Source of the DNA: Acidobacteriota bacterium
GTDB taxonomy: Bacteria > Acidobacteriota > Vicinamibacteria > Vicinamibacterales > UBA8438
Assembly (NCBI GenBank): GCA_009838525.1
Contig: VXRJ01000018.1
Location: 521,087-585,086 of the forward strand
Direction: 5' to 3'
Length of the DNA: 64,000 nt
Below the pieces are notes generated by a model. That model saw nothing but the letters and a program-made list of their open reading frames with translations, was not told where the DNA came from and did no database searches. Position numbers and translations under genes: made by a program. Below, piece by piece: positions 43,459 to 52,578 of the stretch; the first letter of the stretch is position 1; every line of letters starts with the position of its first letter.

Positions 43459-44589
43459 ATGAGTGTCGAGACCAAGCTGGCCGAGGAGAAACCGGCCATC
43501 GATCATGATCGCGCGCAGGAGGTGGTTCAACGGTTCCAGCGGGAGTCGACGAAGTGGCTCTACGGGCTGGACGACGCGGCGCGCATTCTCTCCTGGGCCT
43601 TCTTCACGCTGCTGCCCTACACGGACAAGCTGAGTCAGGGCAAGAAGCTCCGTCAGCCCCACGTCATGTTCAAGGGGCCGACCGGTACCGGCAAGACGGA
43701 TCTGGTCAGCGCCTGCGCGATGGCCATCGACGCCAAGTTCGAGCGGATCCAGGGGCTCCCAACTTATATGCCGGAGGACATCCTGGGCTACGAGACCATC
43801 GTCGAGGAAGTGGACGGTACCCGCCGTATCCACTTCAAGCCGGGCAAGCTGATGGCGCACATCGTCCTGATCGACGAGGACAACCGGCTCTCCGGCAAAA
43901 CGAAGGCCGCGGTGCTGGAGGGAATGGAGGAGAGCTCGGCGACGCTGAACTCCGACTACGGCGAACTGGCCGAAGGGAAGATGCTGCCCCTCTTTCCGCT
44001 CTCGTGCGACTACAGCGACATAACCGGGCCCCGCTTTTTCATGGTCATCTGCACCGAGAACATCTTCGGCGAAGAGGAGGGCACTTTCGCCAATCCGGTT
44101 GCGCAACTCGACCGGACGACGCTCTCCATCAACATGATGGATCCGGAGGACGAAGAGGACGAACTGAACATCAGCGCCCGCAACGTCGTGGGCAAGCAGG
44201 TCGAGAAGCTGACGAACCTGTACGAGGTGCTGGAAATCGCGGAGCACATCTTCGATACCGTGAAGATGTCCGACTACGGCCAGCAGTACAAGACCCGCCT
44301 GATCCGGAACACGCGTCCGCACCGGGTCCAGGGCCGGTCGACGCGAACCGTCCGCGAGTACATCCGGGTCGGCATCTCGCCCCGGGTTCATTTCCACCTG
44401 GAGGCGGTGGCCCGGACGTTCGCCTTCTTTCACGGCGACACCATCATCACGCCGGACCACATCAAGGCGGTGGCCGAACCGGTTCTCGCGCACCGCCTGG
44501 TGCTTCGGGAGGGAATGGAGTTCTCGGTCAACAAGGAGGACCTGCTCCGCCAGGTCGTTGCGGACATGGAGGTTCCGCCGTGGAAATAG
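43459..44589 (+). CDS. mxaR: MoxR-family AAA+ ATPase (MxaR-like)
   Basis: A 376-residue AAA+ ATPase. Walker A is GPTGTGKTD, Walker B is HIVLIDEDNR, followed by sensor-1 region FFMVICTENI and the MoxR-type C-terminal lid. ATG 43459 is chosen because upstream sequence has no family character; GTG 43447 is possible. MoxR ATPases act with vWA-domain proteins as chaperones for metal-cofactor insertion. It leads a six-gene run in mxaRSACKL order. The stop overlaps the DUF58 start by 10 bp. Part of the evidence for the symbol is gene order, so it is provisional. Confidence 0.82.
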   Translation: MSVETKLAEEKPAIDHDRAQEVVQRFQRESTKWLYGLDDAARILSWAFFTLLPYTDKLSQGKKLRQPHVMFKGPTGTGKTDLVSACAMAIDAKFERIQGLPTYMPEDILGYETIVEEVDGTRRIHFKPGKLMAHIVLIDEDNRLSGKTKAAVLEGMEESSATLNSDYGELAEGKMLPLFPLSCDYSDITGPRFFMVICTENIFGEEEGTFANPVAQLDRTTLSINMMDPEDEEDELNISARNVVGKQVEKLTNLYEVLEIAEHIFDTVKMSDYGQQYKTRLIRNTRPHRVQGRSTRTVREYIRVGISPRVHFHLEAVARTFAFFHGDTIITPDHIKAVAEPVLAHRLVLREGMEFSVNKEDLLRQVVADMEVPPWK

Positions 44590-45497
44590 AGGAGGTCTAC
44601 GCGCGCTTCCGGGACATCAAACATGGGATCCGGACGCGCAAGAAGTCCCACTCGATGAACTACGGCGACCACAAGAGCACCTACAAGGGATCGGGCTACG
44701 ACATCGTCGGCGTCGATCAATGGCGTCCCGGCCAGCCGCTGAAGGACATCGCATGGGTGCTCAGCCTGCGCACCTATCCCGAGAAGCTGTTCCGCATCGA
44801 GCGGATGGAGCCGAAAGAGCTCCGGACGCTGTTCCTCCTCGACCTCTCCACATCGGTCCTCTTCCAGTTGTCGAAGGCGTCGAACATCGCCTTGCTGATG
44901 CTCGACCTGATTGGCAACATCGGACTCACCCGATCGAACGGCCGCGACCCGGTCGGACTGCTGGCCTTCTCGGACCGCGTGGAGCTCTACATCAAGCCGA
45001 AACTGGGCAGTTCCCAAATCTTCTACATGGCGGCGCAGATTTTTGAGAAGTTGAAGCTGCAGAGGGAGTTTCCGGAGCGGCGAGCCGCCGACTTCAACGT
45101 ACCGTTCCGGTTCGTCGCTTCCCGGCTCAAGGTCCGGCATTCGATCATCGTCGTCTCGGACGTGGTCGACCTCGTCAACGACCGCGACTCCATGGACTTT
45201 AAGCTGCTCGCCACGCTGGCCGCCAAGCACGATATGATGATGCTGTTACTGGACGATCCCGACGAGTTCAGCTTCCGCAGCCGCATGGGCTACGTCCGGA
45301 TCGCCGACATGGAAACCGGCCGGCAGACCGTGATTTCTGCCCGCAAGGCAGGCGACATCCGGCGGACCATCGAGGAGCGACGCGCGGAATTGCAGTACAT
45401 GCTGAAACACAAGGCGGGCATCGATTCGGTCGTGCTCACGCCAGCGAACCACATTGATGAACTCCCGAAGTTCTTCATCGCAAGGACGGCCCGATAG
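44580..45497 (+). CDS. mxaS: DUF58-domain protein (MxaS-like)
   Basis: A 305-residue DUF58 protein starting at GTG 44580 inside the MoxR gene, with GGAGG 8 bp before. It has the DUF58 core GDHKSTYKGSGYDIVGVDQWRP (cited in part), RRIE-like FRIERMEPKELRTLFLLDLSTSV and LLAFSDRVELYIKP, a vWA-like fold with a degenerate metal site. DUF58 proteins pair with MoxR ATPases. MxaS is the DUF58 member of the methanol dehydrogenase maturation set. No transmembrane helix is seen. It abuts the next gene. Confidence 0.8.
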   Translation: MEIEEVYARFRDIKHGIRTRKKSHSMNYGDHKSTYKGSGYDIVGVDQWRPGQPLKDIAWVLSLRTYPEKLFRIERMEPKELRTLFLLDLSTSVLFQLSKASNIALLMLDLIGNIGLTRSNGRDPVGLLAFSDRVELYIKPKLGSSQIFYMAAQIFEKLKLQREFPERRAADFNVPFRFVASRLKVRHSIIVVSDVVDLVNDRDSMDFKLLATLAAKHDMMMLLLDDPDEFSFRSRMGYVRIADMETGRQTVISARKAGDIRRTIEERRAELQYMLKHKAGIDSVVLTPANHIDELPKFFIARTAR

Positions 45498-46634
45498 ATG
45501 CGCGAGCGAGACACCGTGAGGCATCGTCCGAAGCGACAGCCCCCCATCTCCATGTTGCTGGCGATTCCGCTGGTCGCGGTGGCGGCAGGATGGGCGGTTC
45601 CACTCACGGCTCAGGAGACCGGCGTGCCGCCTATCGCCATCGAGACGCTGGAGATCGAGCCGACCGTCGTCAAGACGGGCGACCTGATCACGCAGACCTA
45701 TCGCGTTCGGTTTCCGGACCTGATCGACGAGGGGCGCGAGCTGCTGATTCTCGAAGACCGGATGGCTCCGGAGAACCTGCCGGTCCACCCGTTCGAGGCC
45801 GTTTCGCTCGAGGTGGACAAGCGGCAGATAGAAGACGAGCACATCTGGGACTTCGCGTACGGGCTCCGTCTGATCGCGCCGGAGAAGGCCGTCTACGTTA
45901 TCCCGTCGTTCGGTTTCTATTACCTGATCCGCGACTTGGGTGAAGATATCGAGGACGCGGAGATCCAGCAGGTCGACGGCGGTCAGCGGATGGTCCGCTA
46001 CGTTACGACCATGAACGACCTGCCGATCCTCGATATTCGCGACACGATAGAACTGGGAGAGTTCGGTGGCTGGGCCGCGCTTTTCCGGGCTATGGCCTGG
46101 ACCCTCGCGCCGCTGCCACTGGCATTCTGGTTGTTCCTGTTGTTCCGACAGGCCCGCAGGACCGAGACGGTGCCGACTGAGGTGGCTCGCGAACTCGAGG
46201 AAATCGAGCGCCTCGAGTCGCTGATGCCGGCGCCGCCATCCATCTGGGAGGCTCGCCGCACACTCCGGAAGCAAGTGCAGGCGCTGCAGGAGGTCCCGAC
46301 CAGCGACAACGGCTCGCTCCAGGCGTTGACGCGCGATCTGGTGATCGCGACGCGCGAATACCTGCGGGCCGAGCTGCCCGATCTGCGCAATGGAGATACC
46401 GCGAAGGACATTCAGCGTTACGTGGACGGGCTGAAGGACGGCGGACGCAAGGAGGCGCTCGCATCGCTCTCGTCGCGCCTGGTCGTCTACCAGGCCGGTC
46501 TGGAGCGGGACGACAGCGCGACGATTGCGGATCCGATGGAGGAGGCGGAAGCCATCGACGCGTCGCTCACGGAGCTGCGACCGCACATCCAGCTCTGGCG
46601 ATCGATAACCGGGTTGTTTGGCGGACGCGGATAA
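45498..46634 (+). CDS. mxaA: Membrane-anchored periplasmic protein (MxaA-like)
   Basis: 378 residues: a signal peptide or N-terminal helix at about 18-38 (MLLAIPLVAVAAGWAVPL), a periplasmic beta-rich region (40-190), a transmembrane helix at about 205-222 (TLAPLPLAFWLFLLFR) and a cytosolic helical tail rich in Glu/Leu. It sits between DUF58 and vWA genes where mxaA lies in the mxaRSACKL order. MxaA is needed for active methanol dehydrogenase. Sequence similarity alone does not prove it; BatD-like proteins share the layout. Confidence 0.65.
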   Translation: MRERDTVRHRPKRQPPISMLLAIPLVAVAAGWAVPLTAQETGVPPIAIETLEIEPTVVKTGDLITQTYRVRFPDLIDEGRELLILEDRMAPENLPVHPFEAVSLEVDKRQIEDEHIWDFAYGLRLIAPEKAVYVIPSFGFYYLIRDLGEDIEDAEIQQVDGGQRMVRYVTTMNDLPILDIRDTIELGEFGGWAALFRAMAWTLAPLPLAFWLFLLFRQARRTETVPTEVARELEEIERLESLMPAPPSIWEARRTLRKQVQALQEVPTSDNGSLQALTRDLVIATREYLRAELPDLRNGDTAKDIQRYVDGLKDGGRKEALASLSSRLVVYQAGLERDDSATIADPMEEAEAIDASLTELRPHIQLWRSITGLFGGRG

Positions 46635-46661
46635 GCGGGGACGGCAGCGGACCAAGACGTC

Positions 46662-47792
46662 ATGTTCTTGCCCTGGAACGAGATCGTCAGCTTCTTCACG
46701 ACCAGCGTGCAGGAGCTCTTCGAGACCGAGTTCGCCCAGGTGCGCTACGGCAACATCGGCATGGCTACCTGGCTCGCGGTCGCAGTCGGCGTGGTGGCCG
46801 TCGCCTCGCTAGCCCGCCTCGTGCTTCGGCAGCGCAAGCACGCACGGCACCATTCCGGCTACCTCATCGATCAGGAGCACAAGAAGCCGCTCTGGGTTCG
46901 CGTCGCCCATTCCGTGCCAAAACTGGCCGTGGCCGCCGCGCTGGCCCTGATGGTGGCCGCCTCGGCGGATCCCTTCCTGACCGCAACCGAGGAGGTAACC
47001 GGCTACATCGAGTCGCGGGTTCGGGTAGACCTCGTCGACACGTCGGGATCGATGGCGTGGGAGTTCCCCGACACCGGCAAGTCGAAGGCGGAGGTGGCGC
47101 GCGACGCGCACCTCCGGTTCCTCGAGATGCGGAGCGGAAAGAACGACCGCGTGTCGCTCTGGCTGTTTTCCACGTATCCCTACATGGTGGACGATTTCGT
47201 CATGGACGACGAGCTGTACTACTTCCAGGTCTGGGATGCGCCCTACGTGATGACCCAGCGGCTCGACAAGGCGATGGTGGTGCCGCGCGACAAGGTACGG
47301 ATTGTGCCCGCGGAGGGAGACACCAACATCATTCGGCCGCTGCAGTCGATCACGAAGCAGTTCGATCAGGACGATGCCGCCCTCGGAAGCGACGACCGGC
47401 CGAACCGCGCGGTGCTGATCGTGACCGACGCGGCGGTGGACGAATTCCCCGACTCGGAGTTCGCAGCCCTCAGCCAGCGCAACATCGTGCCCTACATCAT
47501 CTATATCAACACGTCCGATGCCCGGACGGCGATGATTGGCCACCCGAGCACCCCGCGTCTCATCGAAATGATTCGCGAGTACGGCGGCGACTACTTCGAC
47601 GTGACCGACGAGGACAGCCTGCAGGAGGCGTACGAGGCGATCGACGAGCGGGAGGCGGTCCGCGTGGAGCAGCGGCACCGCGCGCTGAAGGTGCCTATCT
47701 ACGCCCGGTTCCTGCTGGTGGCGATGGCGTTCCTGGTAATCGGTATCCCGGCCGGGCTCCTGGCCGAGTTGGTCTGGGGGACAACGCCGTAA
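46662..47792 (+). CDS. mxaC: vWA-domain membrane protein (MxaC-like)
   Basis: 376 residues with two N-terminal transmembrane helices (about 33-50 and 85-102), a periplasmic or cytosolic vWA domain with the metal-ion-dependent motif DTSGSM at about 127-132 and Thr/Asp in VTDAAVDEF, and a final helix at about 347-370. BatA/BatB and MxaC share this topology. Position between MxaA-like and MxaK-like genes supports MxaC. It begins 27 bp after the upstream stop. Confidence 0.72.
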   Translation: MFLPWNEIVSFFTTSVQELFETEFAQVRYGNIGMATWLAVAVGVVAVASLARLVLRQRKHARHHSGYLIDQEHKKPLWVRVAHSVPKLAVAAALALMVAASADPFLTATEEVTGYIESRVRVDLVDTSGSMAWEFPDTGKSKAEVARDAHLRFLEMRSGKNDRVSLWLFSTYPYMVDDFVMDDELYYFQVWDAPYVMTQRLDKAMVVPRDKVRIVPAEGDTNIIRPLQSITKQFDQDDAALGSDDRPNRAVLIVTDAAVDEFPDSEFAALSQRNIVPYIIYINTSDARTAMIGHPSTPRLIEMIREYGGDYFDVTDEDSLQEAYEAIDEREAVRVEQRHRALKVPIYARFLLVAMAFLVIGIPAGLLAELVWGTTP

Positions 47793-47822
47793 GCCGGCCC
47801 CGGGGACGAAGGAGAACACCAC

Positions 47823-48494
47823 GTGCGACTGCGACTGACGGACCTGCTCGACCGCGAATCGGCCTTCCGGTTTCTGATCGGCTTCATTCTGGCCCTCGTA
47901 TTCCTCGCGGCGGTTGCTGTCCCCTCCAACTCCCTCGCCAACTTCTACGACCGGTTGGACAGCCTCAGTGACGCGGTGGACCGGGGCGACTACGAGCAGG
48001 CAGACACGGAACTGGCGGCGGTAACCGGCTTCTATGAGAGTAGCCGAGGATACGGCCTCGGCTGGTTCGCCGACGCGTACCTTTTCTCCGACGCGTTCCT
48101 GCAGCAGGCTTCCTACAACTACCTCACGGGCGACTATGAAGCGGTGGTCCGCGATCTGGCCGACGAGGTCGACGACCCCCGCGCGTCGCACCTGCTCGCG
48201 AGCGCCAAGTTTCAGCTCGCGCGGCAGCGCTACCGGGCCATTCCCGAAGACGATCCCGAGATTGAGCCGAAGAAGCTGGCGATCATCCAGGAGGTCCTCG
48301 ACGACGTGAACGCCGACTACGAGCGGGCGTTGCGAGGCGATACGTCCGGGCGATTCGACTTCAAGTGGAACTACGATCTGACGAGCGACCCGGAGGCGGT
48401 TCGCCGCGCTCTCGAGCCGTTGCGCGAAGCGGAGCCGCCGCAACTCGAGCAGATGCGGGGCGAAGGAACGCCGGTGCGCCGCCGGCGCGGCTGA
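47823..48494 (+). CDS. mxaK: Small membrane-anchored protein (MxaK-like)
   Basis: 223 residues with one N-terminal transmembrane helix (about 16-36, RFLIGFILALVFLAAVAV) and a helical, TPR-like periplasmic region (FYDRLDSLSDAVDRGDYEQADTEL in part, and LLASAKFQLARQRY). The Arg-rich C-terminus ends VRRRRG. It fits the small MxaK slot between two vWA genes. GTG 47823 with GGAG upstream. A BatE-like TPR protein is the main alternative. Confidence 0.62.
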   Translation: MRLRLTDLLDRESAFRFLIGFILALVFLAAVAVPSNSLANFYDRLDSLSDAVDRGDYEQADTELAAVTGFYESSRGYGLGWFADAYLFSDAFLQQASYNYLTGDYEAVVRDLADEVDDPRASHLLASAKFQLARQRYRAIPEDDPEIEPKKLAIIQEVLDDVNADYERALRGDTSGRFDFKWNYDLTSDPEAVRRALEPLREAEPPQLEQMRGEGTPVRRRRG

Positions 48495-48495
48495 A

Positions 48496-49584
48496 ATGAA
48501 CGCCCTGCAGTCGGCCCTGAGCGAGAGCGTCGAGTTCCAGAACCCCGAGTACCTCACCATCGTACCCATCGCCGGACTGCTGATGCTGTTCGGCGTCCTC
48601 GTGTTCCTTCTCCGGTTGCGGCTCCGGCCGGCGCGAACGGAGGGATCCATCTACCCCTGGGTCGGCCACATCAAGTTCTGGTTCATCGTGACGCTGGCCC
48701 TCGCCGTCCTCGGAGTGGCGGCCGCACGCCCCTTCTGGGTGTACGGCGCGTCGAGCTTCAAGCGCGGCGACGTGGACGTCGCCGTGATCGTCGACGCCTC
48801 CGCGTCGATGTGGGTGCGCGACCTCGGTCCTTCACGTCTGGAGCTGGGGGTACGCGAGGCGCTCGGCCTCTACACGCAGGACATCCTGACACCGGGAGAC
48901 CGAGTGGCGCTGTTCGTCTTTGGGACCACCGCGCTGCGCCAGGTTCATCTTTCGTCCAACGCCGAGCGTTTTGTCGAGCAGGTGGGGCAAATCCAGCCTC
49001 CCGATCAGTTGTCGGGCGACGCGTTCCCGTGGGACAGCGACATCGCGACAGCCTTCGAACACGTTTACCAATCGCTGGACAATCAGGACCGGTTCGACAG
49101 CGGCGACGAGGAGTGGCAGCCGGTAGAGCGCGACGACCGCGTGGTGCTTCTCTTCACCGACGGCGACTTCGCGGCCGATGCCGAGCAGGTCGTGCGGCTC
49201 GACGAGGCGCTGGTCGAATTCCGGCGGCGCGGCCTGGCGATCTATCCGGTCGTGATTGGTTCGCGGACCGGTGCCGATCTGGACATCGTTCTGCAGGACT
49301 TCGTCCGCGGGGTCGACTACGATCAGACACTCGAGGCCGATTTGGAAGGGATCAGGACGCGGTTGAACCCCGAGGGGGTTGGTATGTTCGACGCGCGCTC
49401 CGGTGGCGGGTCGTTCATCCTCGACAATGCGAACCTGTCGTCGGGATCGTTCCTCCGTAACGCGATCGACGACCACCGCGCAATCACCTTCCAGTTGATC
49501 CCGGCCGAGGACAAACAGGAAGTGTGGCAGTGGGTGGTGCTATTCGCCATTCTCGTGATTGTTGCCGCGATGCTTCTTTATTGA
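48496..49584 (+). CDS. mxaL: vWA-domain membrane protein (MxaL-like)
   Basis: 362 residues with two N-terminal helices (about 22-40 and 58-76), a vWA domain with a slightly changed metal motif DASASM (about 98-103), and [12 protein letters not shown] as the second metal loop. A C-terminal helix ([17 protein letters not shown]) ends the protein. One base separates it from the MxaK-like gene. Final gene of the six; MxaL is the second vWA protein of the mxa set. The Gly-to-Ala change in DxSxS keeps the metal ligands. Confidence 0.72.
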   Translation: MNALQSALSESVEFQNPEYLTIVPIAGLLMLFGVLVFLLRLRLRPARTEGSIYPWVGHIKFWFIVTLALAVLGVAAARPFWVYGASSFKRGDVDVAVIVDASASMWVRDLGPSRLELGVREALGLYTQDILTPGDRVALFVFGTTALRQVHLSSNAERFVEQVGQIQPPDQLSGDAFPWDSDIATAFEHVYQSLDNQDRFDSGDEEWQPVERDDRVVLLFTDGDFAADAEQVVRLDEALVEFRRRGLAIYPVVIGSRTGADLDIVLQDFVRGVDYDQTLEADLEGIRTRLNPEGVGMFDARSGGGSFILDNANLSSGSFLRNAIDDHRAITFQLIPAEDKQEVWQWVVLFAILVIVAAMLLY

Positions 49585-49637
49585 CGGCGGGTTGGGGAAG
49601 AACGCGAACGACAACCACCAGGAGCCGGAGGGACCAA

Positions 49638-50723
49638 GTGACTACAGGCGTGCTGGAGCGAACCGCAACGGGAGTGAACGGGATTGTCGACATTCTGGGC
49701 GAGGATGCCGCCCTGCTGGAGCACAGGTGCGACACGATCCCGGCGGCACGGCTGCACCTCCCCGGACCGGACTTCATCGACCGCTGCGTGGCGACGACGG
49801 ACCGGCCGGCCCGCGTGCTCACCAGCCTGCAGTCGCTCTTCGATCACGGGCGGCTGGCAGGCACAGGTTACGTCTCGATCCTGCCCGTCGATCAGGGCAT
49901 CGAACACTCGGCCGGCGCATCGTTCGCGCCGAATCCCGACTACTTCGATCCCGAGAACATCGTCCGGCTGGCCATCGAGGGAGGTTGTAACGCGGTTGCT
50001 TCGACGCTCGGCGTGCTGGGCGCGGTTGCCCGCCGCTACGCTCACCGGATCCCGTTCATTCTGAAGTTCAACCACAACGAGTTCCTGTCGTACCCCAACT
50101 CTTACGATCAAATCCGCTTCGCGAACATGGAACAGGCGTTCGACATGGGCGCAATGGGCGTCGGCGCGACGATTTACTTCGGATCGGAGGAGTCGGACCG
50201 CCAGCTCCAGGAGGTGACGGAACTGTTCCACCAGGCCCACGAACTGGGGATGTTCACCGTGCTCTGGTGCTATCTCCGCAACTCGGCGTTCAAGTCCGGC
50301 GGCACGGACTATCACGCGGCGGCCGACCTGACCGGACAGGCGAACCACCTGGGCGTCACCATCGAGGCGGACATCATCAAGCAGAAGCTGCCGGAGACGA
50401 ACGGGGGCTACACGGCGCTGAAGTTCGGGAAGACGCACCCGAGGGTCTACGACACGCTTACTTCGGATCATCCGATTGACTTGACCCGCTACCAGGTCGC
50501 CAGCTGCTACCTGGGCCGGGCCGGCCTGATCAATTCGGGCGGCGCGTCCTCTGGGCAGAGCGACTTAAAGGAGGCCGTCAGGACCGCCGTCATCAACAAG
50601 CGGGCGGGAGGCACCGGCCTTATCTCCGGCCGCAAGGCGTTCCAGCGACCGATGGCCGAAGGCGTCGCCCTGCTCAACGCCATCCAGAACGTCTATCTGT
50701 CGGAGGAGATCACGATCGCCTGA
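49638..50723 (+). CDS. fbaB: Class I fructose-bisphosphate aldolase (DhnA/FbaB type)
   Basis: 361 residues. The Schiff-base-forming aldolase fold is shown by [13 protein letters not shown], the [16 protein letters not shown] segment, [17 protein letters not shown], the Lys region [18 protein letters not shown] and [14 protein letters not shown]. It cleaves fructose-1,6-bisphosphate to glyceraldehyde-3-P and DHAP. The GTG at 49638 follows GGAGGG; the frame opens further but without coding character. It lies 53 bp after the mxaL-like stop and may share its transcript. Confidence 0.9.
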   Translation: MTTGVLERTATGVNGIVDILGEDAALLEHRCDTIPAARLHLPGPDFIDRCVATTDRPARVLTSLQSLFDHGRLAGTGYVSILPVDQGIEHSAGASFAPNPDYFDPENIVRLAIEGGCNAVASTLGVLGAVARRYAHRIPFILKFNHNEFLSYPNSYDQIRFANMEQAFDMGAMGVGATIYFGSEESDRQLQEVTELFHQAHELGMFTVLWCYLRNSAFKSGGTDYHAAADLTGQANHLGVTIEADIIKQKLPETNGGYTALKFGKTHPRVYDTLTSDHPIDLTRYQVASCYLGRAGLINSGGASSGQSDLKEAVRTAVINKRAGGTGLISGRKAFQRPMAEGVALLNAIQNVYLSEEITIA

Positions 50724-50793
50724 TCCGTTCTCGCCCGACTACGCGACCGCGCGGCAGCGCTTTCGTGTCGCGGCGCATGGCGTCGGCGCGGAG

Positions 50794-51798
50794 TTGGCGC
50801 ACCAGCCCGTTGACGGACGCGGGCCCGACGGTGAAGCACTCACCATCGACGTAGCGTTGATGGGCGCCCGAACGCCGGAACGTGCGGTCGTTGTCTCGTC
50901 CGGACTGCACGGGGTCGAGGGCTTCATCGGGTCTGCGATTCAACTTGCGTGGCTCCGGCGGCTTGGCGGTGGGGCGGTGGCCATTCCGGCTGACACGCGC
51001 GTCGTCCTCCTTCACGGGCTCAATCCCTATGGTTTCGCGTGGCGCCGGCGTGTCAACGAACGGAACGTCGATCTGAATCGGAACTTCCTGGACGCGGAAG
51101 AAAGCTACCGAGGGGTTCCTCCCGGCTACGGACTGGTCCACGGGCTGCTCAATCCGCCCAGGCCGCCCGACCGTCTCGATGCGTTCCCCTTTCGTGCGGG
51201 ATGGGCGATATGCCGGCACGGCCTCCAGACAGTGACGACGGCAGTTGCCGCCGGCCAGTACGATCACCCGGACGGCCTTTTCTTCGGCGGCCTGGAACCG
51301 GAGGAATCCACACGCCTGGTGCAGGCGCACTACGACGATTGGATCGGGACGGCAGCCACGGTCGTTCATCTCGACCTTCATAGTGGTCTTGGGCGGTGGG
51401 GCAGGGCACAGCTCATCGTCGAACCCGATCAGGGTGCGTACATCAACTGGTACCGCGAGGCGTTCAGACCGGTGCGGACGGTGCTGGCGGGAGAAGATGC
51501 CCCTTACGCGGCGCGCGGCACGATGGGGACATGGCTCGCTCGGCGCATCGGCGCGGCCAGGCGCTGCCGTACCGCCGTGGTGGAGTTCGGAACCTACTCG
51601 CAGGTGCGCGTCCTGGCGGCGCTGCGGGCCGAGCAGGCTGTCCGTCGGGCCGGAAATCAGTCGTCTCTCCGCGCGGTGGCGGTCGCACGGACACTGATGG
51701 ACTGTTTTTGCCCCAACGACAGGGGCTGGCGCCAGACGACCGTGCAGGTCGGCGACCGTCTCGTCGAGCAGGCGCTGGCAGCCCGGGTTCCTCGTTGA
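50794..51798 (+). CDS. DUF2817 / M14-like zinc carboxypeptidase-family protein
   Basis: At least 334 residues. M14-like metal and catalytic motifs are visible: SSGLHGVEGFIGS (His and Glu), NVDLNRNF, HLDLHSGLG (His) and VVEFGTY (Glu). The first in-frame start is TTG 50794. However, the same frame upstream (50728-50793) still reads like family sequence ([16 protein letters not shown]), with no ATG, GTG or TTG between it and the aldolase stop. The true N-terminus is therefore uncertain: a non-standard start, a lost start or an error is possible. Role probably peptide or amide hydrolysis in the cytosol. Confidence 0.8.
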   Translation: MAHQPVDGRGPDGEALTIDVALMGARTPERAVVVSSGLHGVEGFIGSAIQLAWLRRLGGGAVAIPADTRVVLLHGLNPYGFAWRRRVNERNVDLNRNFLDAEESYRGVPPGYGLVHGLLNPPRPPDRLDAFPFRAGWAICRHGLQTVTTAVAAGQYDHPDGLFFGGLEPEESTRLVQAHYDDWIGTAATVVHLDLHSGLGRWGRAQLIVEPDQGAYINWYREAFRPVRTVLAGEDAPYAARGTMGTWLARRIGAARRCRTAVVEFGTYSQVRVLAALRAEQAVRRAGNQSSLRAVAVARTLMDCFCPNDRGWRQTTVQVGDRLVEQALAARVPR

Positions 51799-51819
51799 AC
51801 TGGTAGGTTCGGCGGTCGG

Positions 51820-52578
51820 ATGCGGCTCGGGTCGGGTGCCGCTGGCAGTTACACTGAACGGATGGCGCAGACGCGCGGCATGCCGTACCTCGTTGGACGG
51901 CTCGCCGGAAAGAAGTTCAAGAAGGCGAAGTGGATCTGGGAGTCTGCGGCCGGGAGCGAGGAAGACGCGATCGTCGCGGAGCGGCAGATGGGTCTCGACC
52001 TTGCCGCCAAGGTGCGGGAGGCGTCGCGCTTGCCGGTTGCCCCGGAGGTCCAGGCGCTGCTGAATGACATTCTGGCGGCCCTGGCGGATCGCGTTGCAAA
52101 CCGGGCGCACCGCTTCGAGATAACCGCGCTGGCGGATACCCAGCGGGCCGCATTCGCGCTTCCCGGTGGTTACATTTTTGTCTCGACAGCTCTGGTGGAG
52201 TTGGCGGAACGCGACCACGACGAGCTGGCGTTCGTGGTGGCCCACGAGATGGCGCACGTGATCCGTCGACACGCTATCGACCGCTGGCTCACCGACAAGG
52301 CGCTGGCGGCGGTTTCGATGGCAACTCCCGCGACACGGCGACTGTCGCCCCTGATCCGGCGGCTGGGAATGGACGGCCTGTCGAAGGCTTACTCGCGCCA
52401 ACAGGAGGACGAGGCGGACGAACTCGGGGTCAAGCTGGCCAGTGCCGCCGGTTTCGATCCGGCAGGGGCAGTCCGGGTCCTTCAGCGACTCGCGGCGGCC
52501 GACGAAGGCTTCTCGTTTCTCTCGACCCACCCGCCGACCGCGGACCGAATTCGTCGCCTGCGCGTCCGGCCGGAGTGA
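51820..52578 (+). CDS. M48-family metallopeptidase
   Basis: 252 residues (238 if ATG 51862 is used). The zinc motif HEMAH is at about 142-146 (AFVVAHEMAHVIRRH), and the third ligand Glu lies in QQEDEADELGVKLASAAG. Further family blocks are LPGGYIFVSTALVE and STHPPTADRI, as in BepA/LoiP-type M48 proteases. It lacks an obvious signal peptide, so it is either cytosolic or starts elsewhere. Its stop overlaps the next gene as GTGA. Confidence 0.88.
   Translation: MRLGSGAAGSYTERMAQTRGMPYLVGRLAGKKFKKAKWIWESAAGSEEDAIVAERQMGLDLAAKVREASRLPVAPEVQALLNDILAALADRVANRAHRFEITALADTQRAAFALPGGYIFVSTALVELAERDHDELAFVVAHEMAHVIRRHAIDRWLTDKALAAVSMATPATRRLSPLIRRLGMDGLSKAYSRQQEDEADELGVKLASAAGFDPAGAVRVLQRLAAADEGFSFLSTHPPTADRIRRLRVRPE

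Noticed and set aside
43554-44579. Long upstream extension of the DUF58 frame inside the MoxR gene.
   Set aside because: Gly/Arg/Pro-rich low-complexity translation typical of an out-of-frame shadow; the DUF58 homology begins at GTG 44580.
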